A stretch of 64,000 nt of DNA from Nostoc sp. LPT (GCF_017115165.1 NZ_JABXKF010000064.1:1-64000); one strand, 5' to 3'. Positions 54,315 to 63,264 are shown, numbered from the stretch's first letter. Numbers and translations are program-made. The notes: generated by a model from the letters alone, not told the origin.

Positions 54315-55544
54315 TTAATGAAGAAACTCAGCCATTCTTTCTACAGCAATTTCTAACAAAGGTGGCTCATGCACCAAGGCAAAACGGACATACCCCTCTC
54401 CAGATTTGCCAAAGCCAGCACCGGGAGAAACTGCTACACCAGTTTGTTTGACTAACTGGGTACAAAATTCTACAGAGTTTTCACTCCAAGGTGAGGGCAA
54501 TTTTGCCCAGATGTACATTGTGGCTTGGGGAGTGGGAACATTCCAGCCAATGCGGTGTAAAGCCCTGATGAAAGCATCACGCCGCCCCTGGAAGGTAGCG
54601 ACAGCAGATTTTACGCCAGCTTGAGGGCCAGTTAGGGCAGCGATCGCACCATTCAAAATCCCCTGATACTGATTAAAATCAACGGCGGCTTTTACTTGGC
54701 GTAAGGCGTTAATTAACTGGGCATTACCGATGGCATAGCCAATGCGGAAACCGCCCATATTGTAGGACTTGGAAAGGGTGAAAAATTCAATCGAGACGCT
54801 TTTCTCTGGATCGGCTTGCAAAATTGACGGAACTAGGCATGGGGCATGGGGCATTAGTGATTCTCCCCTGCTCCCTTTTCCCCAGTCCCCAGTTTCCCCA
54901 AATACCAAATCTACGTAAGGGAAATCGTGAACCAGCACGAGATTGTGTTGTTGACAGAAGGCGACAGCTTCTTGGAAGAAAGATAAAGGTGCGATCGCAG
55001 CGGTGGGATTATGAGGATAACTTAATACCATCATCCGCGACTGAGCCAAGACTGGGGCAGGAATATTAGCAAACACTGGTAAAAAACCATTTTCTGCCAG
55101 TAGTGGCATCGGGTAGATTTGACCACTGGCTAGGTAGACTCCTCCAGCATGGGAGGGATAGCCTGGATCGAGCAACAGGGCAAAATCTCCTGGATTGAGT
55201 ATTGCTAGGGGTAAATGGGCAGTGCCTTCTTGAGAACCAATTAGAGGTAGTACCTCAGTTTGAGGATCAACTTTGATACCAAATTTTTGTTCGTACCAGT
55301 TGGCTGCGGCTTCGCGAAATCCTTTGGTACCGTTAAACAACAGATAGCCGTGGGTACTGCGATCGCTAAGAGATTGGGCGATCGCCTCAATGACGTGTGC
55401 CTCGGCTGGTAAATCAGAAGACCCCAACGATAAATCAATTACCTCTCGTCCAGCGGCCAAAGCGATTGCCTTGGCTCTGTCCATATCAGCAAATACATTC
55501 GATTTTAGGGGTTGTAAACGTTTTGCAAACTGTATGTTAGTCAT
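54315..55544 (-). CDS. PLP-dependent class I/II aminotransferase
   Basis: The 409-residue enzyme has the fold-type I layout: IDLSLGSSDLP near residue 36, YLLFNGTKGFREA near 86, SYPHNPTAA near 178 and the PLP lysine in TLSKSYNMGGFRIGY near 261. It resembles the LL-diaminopimelate/N-succinyldiaminopimelate aminotransferase-like group, although the exact substrate cannot be read off. Between VFGE and VPSILQADPE about 20 residues (GDWGKGSRGESLMPHAP) are encoded by intergenic-type heptamer repeat DNA inserted in frame. The enzyme may tolerate it in a surface loop. Confidence 0.88.
   Translation of the reverse strand: MTNIQFAKRLQPLKSNVFADMDRAKAIALAAGREVIDLSLGSSDLPAEAHVIEAIAQSLSDRSTHGYLLFNGTKGFREAAANWYEQKFGIKVDPQTEVLPLIGSQEGTAHLPLAILNPGDFALLLDPGYPSHAGGVYLASGQIYPMPLLAENGFLPVFANIPAPVLAQSRMMVLSYPHNPTAAIAPLSFFQEAVAFCQQHNLVLVHDFPYVDLVFGETGDWGKGSRGESLMPHAPCLVPSILQADPEKSVSIEFFTLSKSYNMGGFRIGYAIGNAQLINALRQVKAAVDFNQYQGILNGAIAALTGPQAGVKSAVATFQGRRDAFIRALHRIGWNVPTPQATMYIWAKLPSPWSENSVEFCTQLVKQTGVAVSPGAGFGKSGEGYVRFALVHEPPLLEIAVERMAEFLH
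54831..54897. repeat. Heptamer repeat tract inserted in frame in the aminotransferase gene
   Basis: GGCATGGGGCATGGGGCATT, followed by CTCCCCTGCTCCC and CCCCAGTCCCCAG, has the composition of the repeat tracts seen between genes at about 7860-7910, 29945-30010 and 59564-59680. Its length is close to a multiple of three and the gene stays open. Confidence 0.75.
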
Positions 55545-55596
55545 TAGTCATTGGTCATTGGTCATTGGTCATTTGCTATGAACTATGAACTATCGA

Positions 55597-55932
55597 CTAA
55601 TTACTATTTAAGTGTGTATCTAGGAGAGCAAATAATTTCTCTTTGCCGATGACTCCCTCGGTGGATATCAAAACCTCCTGGTCTTGAAATAGTCTGAGGG
55701 CGGGTACACCTTCCACTTGGTACTGCTTAACAGTGAGTGGGTTGGGGTCGATTTCCATCTTAACGACTTTGAGGCGATCGCTATATTCGCTGGCAGCTGA
55801 GTTAATCGCGGGCGACATCAATTGACAAGGCCCACACCAGGAAGCCCAAAAATAAACTAATACAGGCTGCTCGGCTTTTAACACTTCGGTTTCAAACTCA
55901 GCATCAGTTATGGTGATTACAGCCTTACTCAT
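55597..55932 (-). CDS. trxA: Thioredoxin
   Basis: The 111-residue protein has WASWCGPC at the active site, FETEVLKAEQPVLVYFW before it and the cis-proline in VEGVPALRLF. It reduces disulfides in the cytoplasm. I choose the ATG at 55932 (MSKAVITITDAEF) as the start; upstream ATGs at 55944 and 55971 would add 4 or 13 residues. The C-terminus is normal. It belongs to the divergent cyanobacterial m/x-type set rather than a clear single subtype. Confidence 0.9.
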   Translation of the reverse strand: MSKAVITITDAEFETEVLKAEQPVLVYFWASWCGPCQLMSPAINSAASEYSDRLKVVKMEIDPNPLTVKQYQVEGVPALRLFQDQEVLISTEGVIGKEKLFALLDTHLNSN

Positions 55933-56052
55933 TGCAGTCTCCATCAGGTGGCGATCAAAGTTGGCACACACAATACTTTATCCCAAAGTCGTCAATAGTC
56001 GATAATCAATAATTCATAGTTATTAGGATTGTTAACTATTGACTTATGACGT

Positions 56053-56079
56053 AAAATCCCACAGCCAACAGGTGTGGGA
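56053..56079 (-). terminator. Intrinsic terminator of vipp1
   Basis: TCCCACA (56057-56063) and TGTGGGA (56073-56079) form a stem with a nine-base loop. Read on the minus strand a short TTTT run follows, 28 bases after the vipp1 stop. Confidence 0.7.
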
Positions 56080-56106
56080 CTAGCTTAAATAAGTTTTCTG
56101 TCAATT

Positions 56107-56883
56107 TTACAGTTGATCCAATTGCTTGCGTAGGGAATCCAACTCGGCATCAACCACCTCATTAGATTTAGGAGCAGTAGTTTGTTGTTGCGGTGGCAGT
56201 TGGGGTTGACTTTGTGGAGTAGCTGGTGGTAGCATTTGTGCTTTCAAAGCTGCCAATTCATCATCAACATCGCTACCACCTTCTAACTGGGCAAATTTGG
56301 TTTCTAAATCTGCACCTGCCAACTCTCCTTGTGCTTGGGCCCTGGCTTCTTGCATCAAGACCTTTTCTTCCATCCGCTCGAAGGCAGACATTGCACTGCT
56401 AGTATTCATCCCACGCACCATGCCTTGGAGTTGCTCTTGGGCTTTGGCAGTAGTGATTCTAGCTCTGAGCATTTCTTTCTTGGTTTTAGCCTCAGAAATT
56501 TTGCTTTCCAGCTGGATTAAGTTACGCTTGAGGGTATCAACTTGGGTGCTTTGAGTATCTAAGCTAGCTTTGAGGGCTGTACTGGTATCCGTATAAGTTT
56601 TTTTGCGCTCTAGAGCTTGTCGTGCTAAGTTTTCATCACCTTTTTGTAGCGCCAGTTGGGCATTGCGTTGCCACTTATTGATTTCATTTTGGGCATCATT
56701 ATACTGTTTCTCACTGCGTTTTTGGGCAGCGATTGTCTGGGCTACTCCCTGACGCAGCTGTACCAAGTCTTCCTGCATTTCCAGGATGGCTTGCTCTAGC
56801 ATTTTTTCGGGGTCTTCGGCTTTGTTAACCAGGTCGTTGAGGTTAGAACTAACTACTCGCTTAATGCGATCGAATAATCCCAT
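56107..56883 (-). CDS. vipp1: Vesicle-inducing protein in plastids 1 (PspA/IM30 family)
   Basis: The 258-residue protein has the PspA/IM30 coiled-coil body starting MGLFDRIKRVVSSNLNDLV with the membrane-binding amphipathic helix, AEDPEKMLEQAILEMQEDL and MSAFERMEEKV. It also has a flexible Pro/Gln linker and a C-terminal helix (VVDAELDSLRKQLDQL). That C-terminal extension distinguishes Vipp1, needed for thylakoid maintenance and membrane repair, from PspA. It forms ESCRT-III-like rods and rings. A PspA paralogue gene lies 162 bases upstream on the same strand. Confidence 0.94.
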   Translation of the reverse strand: MGLFDRIKRVVSSNLNDLVNKAEDPEKMLEQAILEMQEDLVQLRQGVAQTIAAQKRSEKQYNDAQNEINKWQRNAQLALQKGDENLARQALERKKTYTDTSTALKASLDTQSTQVDTLKRNLIQLESKISEAKTKKEMLRARITTAKAQEQLQGMVRGMNTSSAMSAFERMEEKVLMQEARAQAQGELAGADLETKFAQLEGGSDVDDELAALKAQMLPPATPQSQPQLPPQQQTTAPKSNEVVDAELDSLRKQLDQL

Positions 56884-57045
56884 AACTTTGTTTTTCCTTG
56901 TGTGATTTACGCTTTTTCTTGGACAGTTAGCTTTTTTACTTTTTTATAGCTACCTATTTCAATGTAATCTTTCCAGTTTGAATCAGTACCTCCTAACAAC
57001 TCTTAATTGTTAAGATATCGCCAAACTGGGCTAATTAGTCGAACT

Positions 57046-57798
57046 TCAAGAATCCTGAGTTTTGGGTAACTGCTGTTGGGGAGGCTGTCCTGTCTTTTGG
57101 CTCTCCTCAGTTAGGAGACTATTGTGCTGTGTGTTTTCTGACTGCTTGAAAACCTGCACCTTCATCGCTGCCAATTCGGTATCTACATAATTAGATTCCA
57201 AAGAAGTAAATTGTGTTTCCAAGTCGTCGCTGCTAAGTTGAGCTATGGCTTCTGATTGAGCTTCTATCTGTGAAACTTTTTCTTCCATGCGCTCAAAGGC
57301 ACTCAGACTGCTAGTAGCAGAAACTCCGCCGAGCATTTCTTGGAGGCGATAAGACGCTTCAGCAGAACGGGCGCGAGCAATATACATATCTTTTTTTGTT
57401 TTCGCCTCGGAAATTTTTAACTCTAGCGATCGCATATCCTTTTTTAGCCTAGCAACTATCTCGTTTTGCTGCTCTATCTGCGAAAATAGGGCTGTAGTGG
57501 TTTCTTTATAGGCTTGGCGCTTAGTCAAAGCTTCACGTGCTAGAGGCTCATTGCCTTGTTGCAGGGCCAATTGGGCGCGGCGATACCATTCTTCCGTTTG
57601 CGACTGAGCGGCCGCTGCTTGTCGTTGGGTGCGTTTCTGGGTAGCGATCGCTTGTGCTACACCCTGCCGCAACTGCACCAGATTTTCCTGCATTTCCAGG
57701 ACAGCTTGCTCCAAAATCTTTTCTGGATCTTCTGCACCACCGATCAAACTATTGAGATTAGCACGAATCACCCGCAGGATACGCTTGATTAATTCCAT
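57046..57798 (-). CDS. pspA: PspA/IM30 family phage-shock-type protein
   Basis: The 250-residue protein shares the family body with vipp1 (AEDPEKILEQAVLEMQENLVQL, SAFERMEEKVSQIE) but lacks the Vipp1-type C-terminal helix; instead its tail is a Gln/Pro/Thr-rich segment (GQPPQQQLPKTQDS). It is therefore the bacterial PspA-type paralogue, probably protecting the plasma membrane under stress. The gene order pspA-vipp1 points to a tandem duplication. A promoter is expected upstream of 57798, where repeat DNA begins. Confidence 0.9.
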   Translation of the reverse strand: MELIKRILRVIRANLNSLIGGAEDPEKILEQAVLEMQENLVQLRQGVAQAIATQKRTQRQAAAAQSQTEEWYRRAQLALQQGNEPLAREALTKRQAYKETTTALFSQIEQQNEIVARLKKDMRSLELKISEAKTKKDMYIARARSAEASYRLQEMLGGVSATSSLSAFERMEEKVSQIEAQSEAIAQLSSDDLETQFTSLESNYVDTELAAMKVQVFKQSENTQHNSLLTEESQKTGQPPQQQLPKTQDS

Positions 57799-57816
57799 AT
57801 CGGCTCTCCAACGAAA

Positions 57817-58072
57817 TCCAGTTCTGAGTGCTGAGTTCTGAGTGCTGAGTGCCTCGGCTTAGAGTGCTGAGTATAATTATTCTTTTTTGTCATAGGGTAG
57901 TTATGAGTTATGGAGTACTGAGTGCCTAATTAAAGTTTTGAGTAGAATATTTTTTGTTGTGGGGTCGTAAACAAACAATATTTTGTCTCTTTGTCTCTAC
58001 CACTCAGCATGGGCTAAACGCCCTGCTACCACTCAGCACTCAGCACTCCCTACTCAGCACTCAATTGACTCA
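57817..58072. repeat. GAGTGCTGAGT-type repeats upstream of pspA
   Basis: Units of GAGTGCTGAGT/GAGTTCTGAGT occur three or four times at 57817-57870, and the complementary ACTCAGCACTCAGCACTC units at about 58030-58060. The two blocks can pair to form a large stem. No gene lies in the 57799-58108 gap. Confidence 0.75.
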
Positions 58073-58108
58073 GGACTGTTATCTCATGGTATCGTAGATT
58101 TTTGCAAT

Positions 58109-59473
58109 TCATGGCTGCTGAACTCGTGCCTTGATTCCCTTCGCTTCTAACAGTTTCATCTGTTGTTTTACTTGCTCTTTAGTTTTTAAAGCACCCAGAT
58201 AAATCAATTCTTTGTTAGGCGATAAATAAGCATCAGGAATTACTTGCCGTGCTGAGGCAAAAGCTGCGCCTTTATTATCTATCACGACATGATAAAACCC
58301 ATCTGTTCCTGGTTTAATTTCTGCATTTGGCTGTGGTGAGGTTGCGATTGGCTTGGGCGAGGTTTTTGTCGGTGAAGTGGAAGGTAAATTCAGAGGAGGC
58401 AAGGATTGTAGTGTCGGTACTGGTGCTAAGGCGGTCGGTTTGGTCGGTTTTAGGGCTGTATTGGGGTCAGACAATGCCGCTTGAGGATTTGCGGGATTTT
58501 GGGGAACAACTGGATTAGGCGCTACTGGGGGGGTTGGTTGGACTTTGGGTTTTAAGCCAACTACATCATTGGGATCTCTTACTTCAGGAAACTCTTCAGT
58601 AGCTAGATTGGGATATTTGGGTATAGATGTGCTTGGTGGCTGGATTTGAGGTTGGACATTACTCCCAACTTCCTCAGTATTTTCTGGTGTAGGAGAGGAG
58701 TTGCCGTTAAATAAGTTGCCTAAATTCCATTGGGGCAAGCTTTTAGGATTGAAGACTACATAACCTAAAGTAAGACTCGCCACTAATAGCAGCAACATGG
58801 AGCCAATACCCAAAGGTGATAGCAGACTGTCGCTAGAATTGCTTGGTTTTTTGGTTTCTGGTTGTTCTTCTGTCAGACTTCGCAGCAGTGCTTCACTAGA
58901 TTCTAAATAGTCATCTGGGTGCTTGGGGCTATTATCTGGCTGCAAGTGATTTTCGCTTTTAGTATTTTTAACGATTGCTGGCACGATGCTTCTACTAAAG
59001 TTAGGTGGAGGTGGTGGAAGTTGAGTTTGTGTTTTAGCTGCATTGGATGTGGAAGACACATTAAGATTATTCAGTTCCTCAATTTTTGCCGTAGCTGGTG
59101 CTGAGTTCATCTCAGGATTCACAGCTACAGATGCGGATGGTACATCAATTTTTGCCGTAGCTGGCGCTGAGTTCATCTCAGGATTCACAGGTACAGATGC
59201 AGGCGGTACGTTGGTTTGAATTTCCGTTGCTGATGACTGAGTTGCGCCCAATGTTGTCCCAATAGCAGTTAACGGTTGGGGTTGTCCGCTCATGTAACTT
59301 GCAACACGGGATTGCTTCGATGACACCAAACCAGTTCGCGTGCGTCGGTATCGAGCTAACTCTTGATCTAGCGGCACTTCTAAACTTGCTAGTGCTGCTG
59401 CTAGTACTGGTTTCAACCCAGGTGTTTTAGATGATTGATGAGTACTGGAGTCATTCAGAGGTTTTTGAGTCAT
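58109..59473 (-). CDS. Membrane-anchored protein with C-terminal SPOR-like region
   Basis: The 454-residue protein has a low-complexity N-terminal cytoplasmic part, one membrane segment (GIGSMLLLLVASLTLGYVVF, near residue 230), a Pro/Thr/Asn-rich periplasmic stretch and a C-terminal domain (YHVVIDNKGAAFASARQVIP, LIYLGALKTKEQVKQQMKLL, GIKARVQQP) with the strand-helix pattern of SPOR peptidoglycan-binding domains. A role at the septum or cell wall is inferred. A 22-residue unit (SASVAVNPEMNSAPATAKI) is tandemly duplicated near residues 95-135. It is divergent from dciA. Confidence 0.75.
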   Translation of the reverse strand: MTQKPLNDSSTHQSSKTPGLKPVLAAALASLEVPLDQELARYRRTRTGLVSSKQSRVASYMSGQPQPLTAIGTTLGATQSSATEIQTNVPPASVPVNPEMNSAPATAKIDVPSASVAVNPEMNSAPATAKIEELNNLNVSSTSNAAKTQTQLPPPPPNFSRSIVPAIVKNTKSENHLQPDNSPKHPDDYLESSEALLRSLTEEQPETKKPSNSSDSLLSPLGIGSMLLLLVASLTLGYVVFNPKSLPQWNLGNLFNGNSSPTPENTEEVGSNVQPQIQPPSTSIPKYPNLATEEFPEVRDPNDVVGLKPKVQPTPPVAPNPVVPQNPANPQAALSDPNTALKPTKPTALAPVPTLQSLPPLNLPSTSPTKTSPKPIATSPQPNAEIKPGTDGFYHVVIDNKGAAFASARQVIPDAYLSPNKELIYLGALKTKEQVKQQMKLLEAKGIKARVQQP

Positions 59474-59563
59474 TGCTTTTGTGCCTCAAACTGTAGATTA
59501 CTAGAATCAACTTTTAGATATATTTTGTGACAATAGTAGCGGAAATTATTTAAATAGAAAGAG

Positions 59564-59680
59564 TGGGCATTGGGCATGGGGGAGTGGGGATGAGGGGGAT
59601 GAGGGAAATGTTACTGTTGCTCCCCCTGCTCCCTCATCTCCCCCTGCTCCCCCTGCTCTCCTGCTTTCCACTGTTCACTC
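59564..59680. repeat. Purine/pyrimidine repeat tracts upstream of dciA
   Basis: GGGCATTGGGCATGG and GGGGATGAGGGGGATGAGG units are followed by the complementary CTCCCTCATCTCCCCCTGCTCC, giving a potential long stem between the divergent SPOR-like and dciA genes. Confidence 0.7.
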
Positions 59681-59693
59681 CCCACTTTGAATA

Positions 59694-60248
59694 ATGTCGT
59701 TGAAATCAATTAATGATGTTTTAAGGATTCTGGAAAAGCAGGCTAAATGGCAGGAGCAACCATTTCAACGCCTGCTCAAGTGTTGGGCAGAAGTTGTTGG
59801 CCCAGTGGTTGCTGCAAATACTCGACCATTGTCGATTCAGCGCGATGTTTTGTCGGTAGCAACTTCTAGTGCTGCTTGGGCGCAAAACCTGACTTTTGGT
59901 CGCACATCTCTACTTTTAAAGTTGAATAAAAAGCTGCCAACGCCTTTGGTTGATATTCGCTTCTCTACTGCTGGCTGGCAGAATCCGTCGGTGGAGAGAA
60001 AACAGCAACAATCGGTTTCGCCTCATGAGCATCCCAGTTACCTTGGTGATCAGATTAACCGCTCTGATGCTACACCCACTAAAGATGTAAATGCGGCTTT
60101 TGGACATTGGACGAAGATTGTACGATCGCGATCGCATGGCTTACCCCTTTGTCCTCAGTGTCAATCTCCCACCCCACACGGTGAACTCCAGCGCTGGCAA
60201 GTCTGTTCTGTCTGTGCTGCTAAACAGTTTTCAAAGCAAAATAGTTGA
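59694..60248 (+). CDS. dciA: DUF721/DciA family helicase-loader-like protein with zinc ribbon
   Basis: The 184-residue protein has an N-terminal DUF721/DciA domain (residues about 1-100: WAEVVGPVVAANTRPLSI, LSVATSSAAWAQNLTF, LLKLNKKL). DciA proteins load or support the replicative helicase DnaB in most bacteria lacking DnaC. Here the domain is followed by a variable linker and a C-terminal zinc ribbon (CPQC ... CSVC, residues about 152-175), an addition that may aid DNA binding. Length and start fit the cyanobacterial type. Confidence 0.85.
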   Translation: MSLKSINDVLRILEKQAKWQEQPFQRLLKCWAEVVGPVVAANTRPLSIQRDVLSVATSSAAWAQNLTFGRTSLLLKLNKKLPTPLVDIRFSTAGWQNPSVERKQQQSVSPHEHPSYLGDQINRSDATPTKDVNAAFGHWTKIVRSRSHGLPLCPQCQSPTPHGELQRWQVCSVCAAKQFSKQNS

Positions 60249-60674
60249 GCGATTATTCGTTGAGCAGAATTTATCCTGACAAACTTGCTGCTATCACATA
60301 AAATAGTTTTGATTCTGGAGAAAAAACATATTTCACTGCTAAGATATGCCGAACGTGGTATGTCAAGTAGACTATTTATTTGGAATTATATGCCTTAAGG
60401 ATGGTTTAAGGAGGAAATTAAAAGGCTAGATAAATCAAAAGCTTTAGTTTTAGTCTTGATCCCTAATAAGTTTTAGACGATATCTATATGCAACCGCTTT
60501 AAGGATTATTTAAATATATAACAAGATTATAAAAATATTCTGAAGTTTATTTTTTCCTTGGGATCGCTGAAACCTAGATAAAATAATGACTTTTTGGCTC
60601 TTATCCGTATTTATATATAGAAGCAAAATAGAAGAGTGAAATTCAGCCGGAAACGGCACTAAAGATGAATCCAA
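60249..60674. other. Intergenic region, no gene seen
   Basis: This AT-rich gap after dciA has no recognisable gene, terminator or repeat. The promoter for the cysteine-containing small gene at 60675 should be near 60600. Confidence 0.4.
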
Positions 60675-60989
60675 ATGAAACCCATTAAATTTCTAGCATC
60701 TGCCTGTAAATATTGCCGTCATTACCAGCCAGAAGGTCGCCGTGGTGGAACGTGCCAGCAGTTGGGCGCACCAGTTCAAGCGACTTGGAAGGCTTGCTCT
60801 TTGGCGCTCCCACCTTTTGCACCTTCTTGGGAAACCTTGGAGGATGCTTGGGGTTTGCCAGATGCAGCTCCAGTTTTAACATCTTGTCAATCTCTAGCCT
60901 CAGATTTAGACAATGCTGCTCTTGCCCCTATAGAGGAAATAACTGCTTCTATATCTGAACAGGTAAAGACTAAAGCAGTGGTTATTTAG
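60675..60989 (+). CDS. Small cysteine-containing conserved cyanobacterial protein
   Basis: The 104-residue product has CKYCRHYQPEGRRGGTC near the N-terminus and a further Cys in WKACSLALPPF, giving a possible four-cysteine zinc or iron-sulfur site, then PSWETLEDAWGLPD and an Ala/Glu-rich tail. I recall similar short proteins in other cyanobacteria but no function. It is convergent with menB, with a shared bidirectional terminator after it. Confidence 0.7.
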   Translation: MKPIKFLASACKYCRHYQPEGRRGGTCQQLGAPVQATWKACSLALPPFAPSWETLEDAWGLPDAAPVLTSCQSLASDLDNAALAPIEEITASISEQVKTKAVVI

Positions 60990-61077
60990 TCATCCGTTAT
61001 TACTGGACTGAGTTTTTAGTCTACTTAAAATAAGATTTGTTTTTAAGATTTTTAGTGCTGTAAAAGTTGATATATAC

Positions 61078-61110
61078 AAAAATCGCACCCTTTAGTGAGG
61101 TGCGATTTTT
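61078..61110. terminator. Bidirectional terminator
   Basis: AAAAATCGCACC (61078-61089) and GGTGCGATTTTT (61099-61110) are perfect 12-bp arms with a nine-base loop and A/T-runs on both sides. It lies between the small cysteine protein gene (+) and menB (-), and ends seven bases before the menB stop codon. Confidence 0.9.
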
Positions 61111-61116
61111 GCAATT

Positions 61117-61950
61117 CTAAGGTAACCAAGGAAAAGAGCGAAAATCTGGTGGACGCTTTTCGAGAAAGGCTTGTTTGCCCTCACTTCCCTCTTCTGTCAT
61201 GTAATAGAGTAGGGTGGCATTGCCAGCAAGTTCTTGTAAACCAGCTTGTCCGTCACAATCAGCGTTGAACGCAGCTTTGAGACACCGAATTGCGATCGGA
61301 CTTTTTTCTAAAATCTCGTGCGCCCATTGAATACCTTCAGTTTCTAGTTGTTCCAGTGGGACAACGCAATTAATTAAGCCCATTTCTAGAGCTTGTTGTG
61401 CATCATATTGGCGGCAGAGAAACCAAATTTCTCTAGCTTTTTTTTGTCCCACGATGCGGGCGAGATAGCTGGCTCCAAAACCACCATCAAAACTACCGAC
61501 TTTCGGGCCAGTTTGTCCGAAAATGGCGTTATCGGCAGCGATGGTAAGGTCGCAAATTAAGTGTAGGACGTGTCCACCACCGATCGCATATCCAGCTACT
61601 AAAGCAATCACTACTTTCGGCATGGAACGAATCAGCCGTTGTAAGTCCAGCACATTCAAGCGAGGGATGCCAGTATCATCCACATAACCCGCATGTCCGC
61701 GCACGCTTTGATCGCCACCAGAACAAAAGGCATATTTGCCATCAGTGTGTGGGCCATAACCAGTAAATAGGACAACACCAATAGTAGTATCTTCACGAGC
61801 ATTACAGAAAGCGTCGTACAGTTCAAAGACGGTTTCAGGACGGAAAGCATTGCGTTTATGAGGACGGTTGATGGTGATTTTCGCAATGCCATCAGTTTTT
61901 TGATACAGAATATCTTCGTAGGTTTTGGCAGTTTGCCAGTTAATTTGCAT
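61117..61950 (-). CDS. menB: 1,4-dihydroxy-2-naphthoyl-CoA synthase
   Basis: The 277-residue crotonase-family enzyme closes the second ring in phylloquinone (vitamin K1) synthesis, required for photosystem [17 protein letters not shown] near residue 22, [11 protein letters not shown] near 75, [18 protein letters not shown] near 121 and [15 protein letters not shown] near 144 are MenB motifs with the oxyanion and active-site residues. menD ends further upstream on the same strand (63595), with an Rpn-type gene and small ORFs in between, so they are not an intact operon here. Confidence 0.95.
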   Translation of the reverse strand: MQINWQTAKTYEDILYQKTDGIAKITINRPHKRNAFRPETVFELYDAFCNAREDTTIGVVLFTGYGPHTDGKYAFCSGGDQSVRGHAGYVDDTGIPRLNVLDLQRLIRSMPKVVIALVAGYAIGGGHVLHLICDLTIAADNAIFGQTGPKVGSFDGGFGASYLARIVGQKKAREIWFLCRQYDAQQALEMGLINCVVPLEQLETEGIQWAHEILEKSPIAIRCLKAAFNADCDGQAGLQELAGNATLLYYMTEEGSEGKQAFLEKRPPDFRSFPWLP

Positions 61951-62002
61951 TGGTATGAAGTGCGCTGTTGCTTCAAGAATTTTATCGCGGACGTAGGGAC
62001 AT

Positions 62003-62031
62003 GCGATACCTGCGGTGGGCTACGCCTACGC
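62003..62031. repeat. Small dispersed repeat
   Basis: GCGATACCTGCGGTGGGCTA, continuing CGCCTACGC, joins the repeat word found at 11640-11660 with the TACGCCTACGC word found at about 12318, 13630 and 17738, suggesting one longer parent element. Confidence 0.65.
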
Positions 62032-62085
62032 TAAAATTGGTATCTCAAGCCTTTACAATTTGGTTCTGGGTGTTGAGGAATAAAA

Positions 62086-62970
62086 ATGCGACGTGACACC
62101 ATCTTCTACAAATTATTTAAGCAATTTCCTCTTTTGCTGTTTGAATTAGTAGATGAACCACCCCCAGAAGCGGAAAACTACCAGTTTGAATCAGTTGAGG
62201 TGAAAGAAACGGCGTTTCGGATTGATGGAGTGTTTTTACCTCCCGCTAATGCAGTTTCCAAAACCGTCTTTTTTGCAGAAGTCCAGTTTCAGAAGGACGA
62301 AGACTTATATCACCGCTTCTTTAGTGAATTGTTTTTGTTTCTCTACCGCCACTCTATCCGTTACGATGACTGGTTTGGAGTCATAATTTTTGGTTCTCGC
62401 AGCCTGGAACCTTCTTCCTCTTCGATTCACCGCGCTTTGTTGGAAAGTGATCAAATCAGGCGGGTTTATCTGGATGAGTTGGGGGATTTGCGAGAACAAC
62501 CTTTGGGATTGGGTTTGATGTTGCTGACAAATGTTACTTCTGAAACGGAAGCAGTGGAAGGGGCGCGGTTTTTGCTGGAACAAGCACGGCAACAATCGGA
62601 GCAAGCGATAATTGATTTAGTTACGACGATTATTATCTACAAGTTTTCTACCTTAAGTCGAGAGGAGATTCAAGCGATGTTGGGACTGAATTTGGAAGAA
62701 CCACGGGCTATTGTGGAAGCGAAGGAAGAAGGACGAGAAGAAGGAAAGATCCAAGGAAAGGTCGAAGGAAAGGTTGAAGGAAAGGTTGAAGGAGAAAGAA
62801 CGATCATTTTACGACTATTAAATCGGCGCGTGGGTAATATTCCTGATAGGCTTCTGTCCCAGATTCAAGGGTTATCGGTGGAACAGTTAGAAGCTTTAGG
62901 TGATGCTTTGTTGGATTTCTCTACTCTTGCTGATTTGTCAGGGTGGTTACAAGGTCAACTAAGCGGGTAA
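62086..62970 (+). CDS. Rpn family (DUF2887/DUF4351) nuclease-like protein
   Basis: The 294-residue protein shows the N-terminal MRRDTIFYKLFKQFP, Asp47 in AFRIDGVFLP and FAEVQFQKDE, the E-x-Q nuclease motif of the PD-(D/E)XK Rpn families, then YRHSIRYDDW. A stretch of GK(V/I)EGK units (residues about 221-238, from 12-bp DNA repeats) links to a C-terminal DUF4351-type domain (LRLLNRRVGNIPDRLLSQIQ). The role is uncertain; such genes are multicopy in cyanobacteria. Confidence 0.87.
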   Translation: MRRDTIFYKLFKQFPLLLFELVDEPPPEAENYQFESVEVKETAFRIDGVFLPPANAVSKTVFFAEVQFQKDEDLYHRFFSELFLFLYRHSIRYDDWFGVIIFGSRSLEPSSSSIHRALLESDQIRRVYLDELGDLREQPLGLGLMLLTNVTSETEAVEGARFLLEQARQQSEQAIIDLVTTIIIYKFSTLSREEIQAMLGLNLEEPRAIVEAKEEGREEGKIQGKVEGKVEGKVEGERTIILRLLNRRVGNIPDRLLSQIQGLSVEQLEALGDALLDFSTLADLSGWLQGQLSG

Positions 62971-63039
62971 GTTTCACGCACAGCAGAAGGGCGATCGCAC
63001 TCCGTAAAATAATTATGGCTACAAATAAAGTTTCCCAAA

Positions 63040-63264
63040 GTGAAGAAGCATTTGCAGACACGCGGGTATATTAGAAGCGGTGGAAGAACGAGTGCGATCG
63101 TCCTCCAACTGTTAAAACGACTATTTGGCGAAATTGCTGAGGAACTTTTAGCCAAAATTCAGGCATTATCGCTGCAACAATTGGAAGCGTTAGTTTTGGT
63201 GTTGTTGGATTTTTGTGCAATCGCGGATTTGGAAGAGTGGTTAAATTGTAAACTCACAGGTTAA
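63040..63264 (+). pseudogene. DUF4351 fragment, duplicated tail of an Rpn-type gene
   Basis: The 74-residue frame contains LLKRLFGEIAEELLAKIQAL and LEALVLVLLDFCAIADLEEWL, a close parallel to the C-terminus of the preceding gene. The part expected before it (LEAVEERVRS) is found in another frame at about 63070-63098, so there is a frameshift, and no nuclease domain is present. It is a remnant of a second family member rather than a working gene. Confidence 0.75.
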
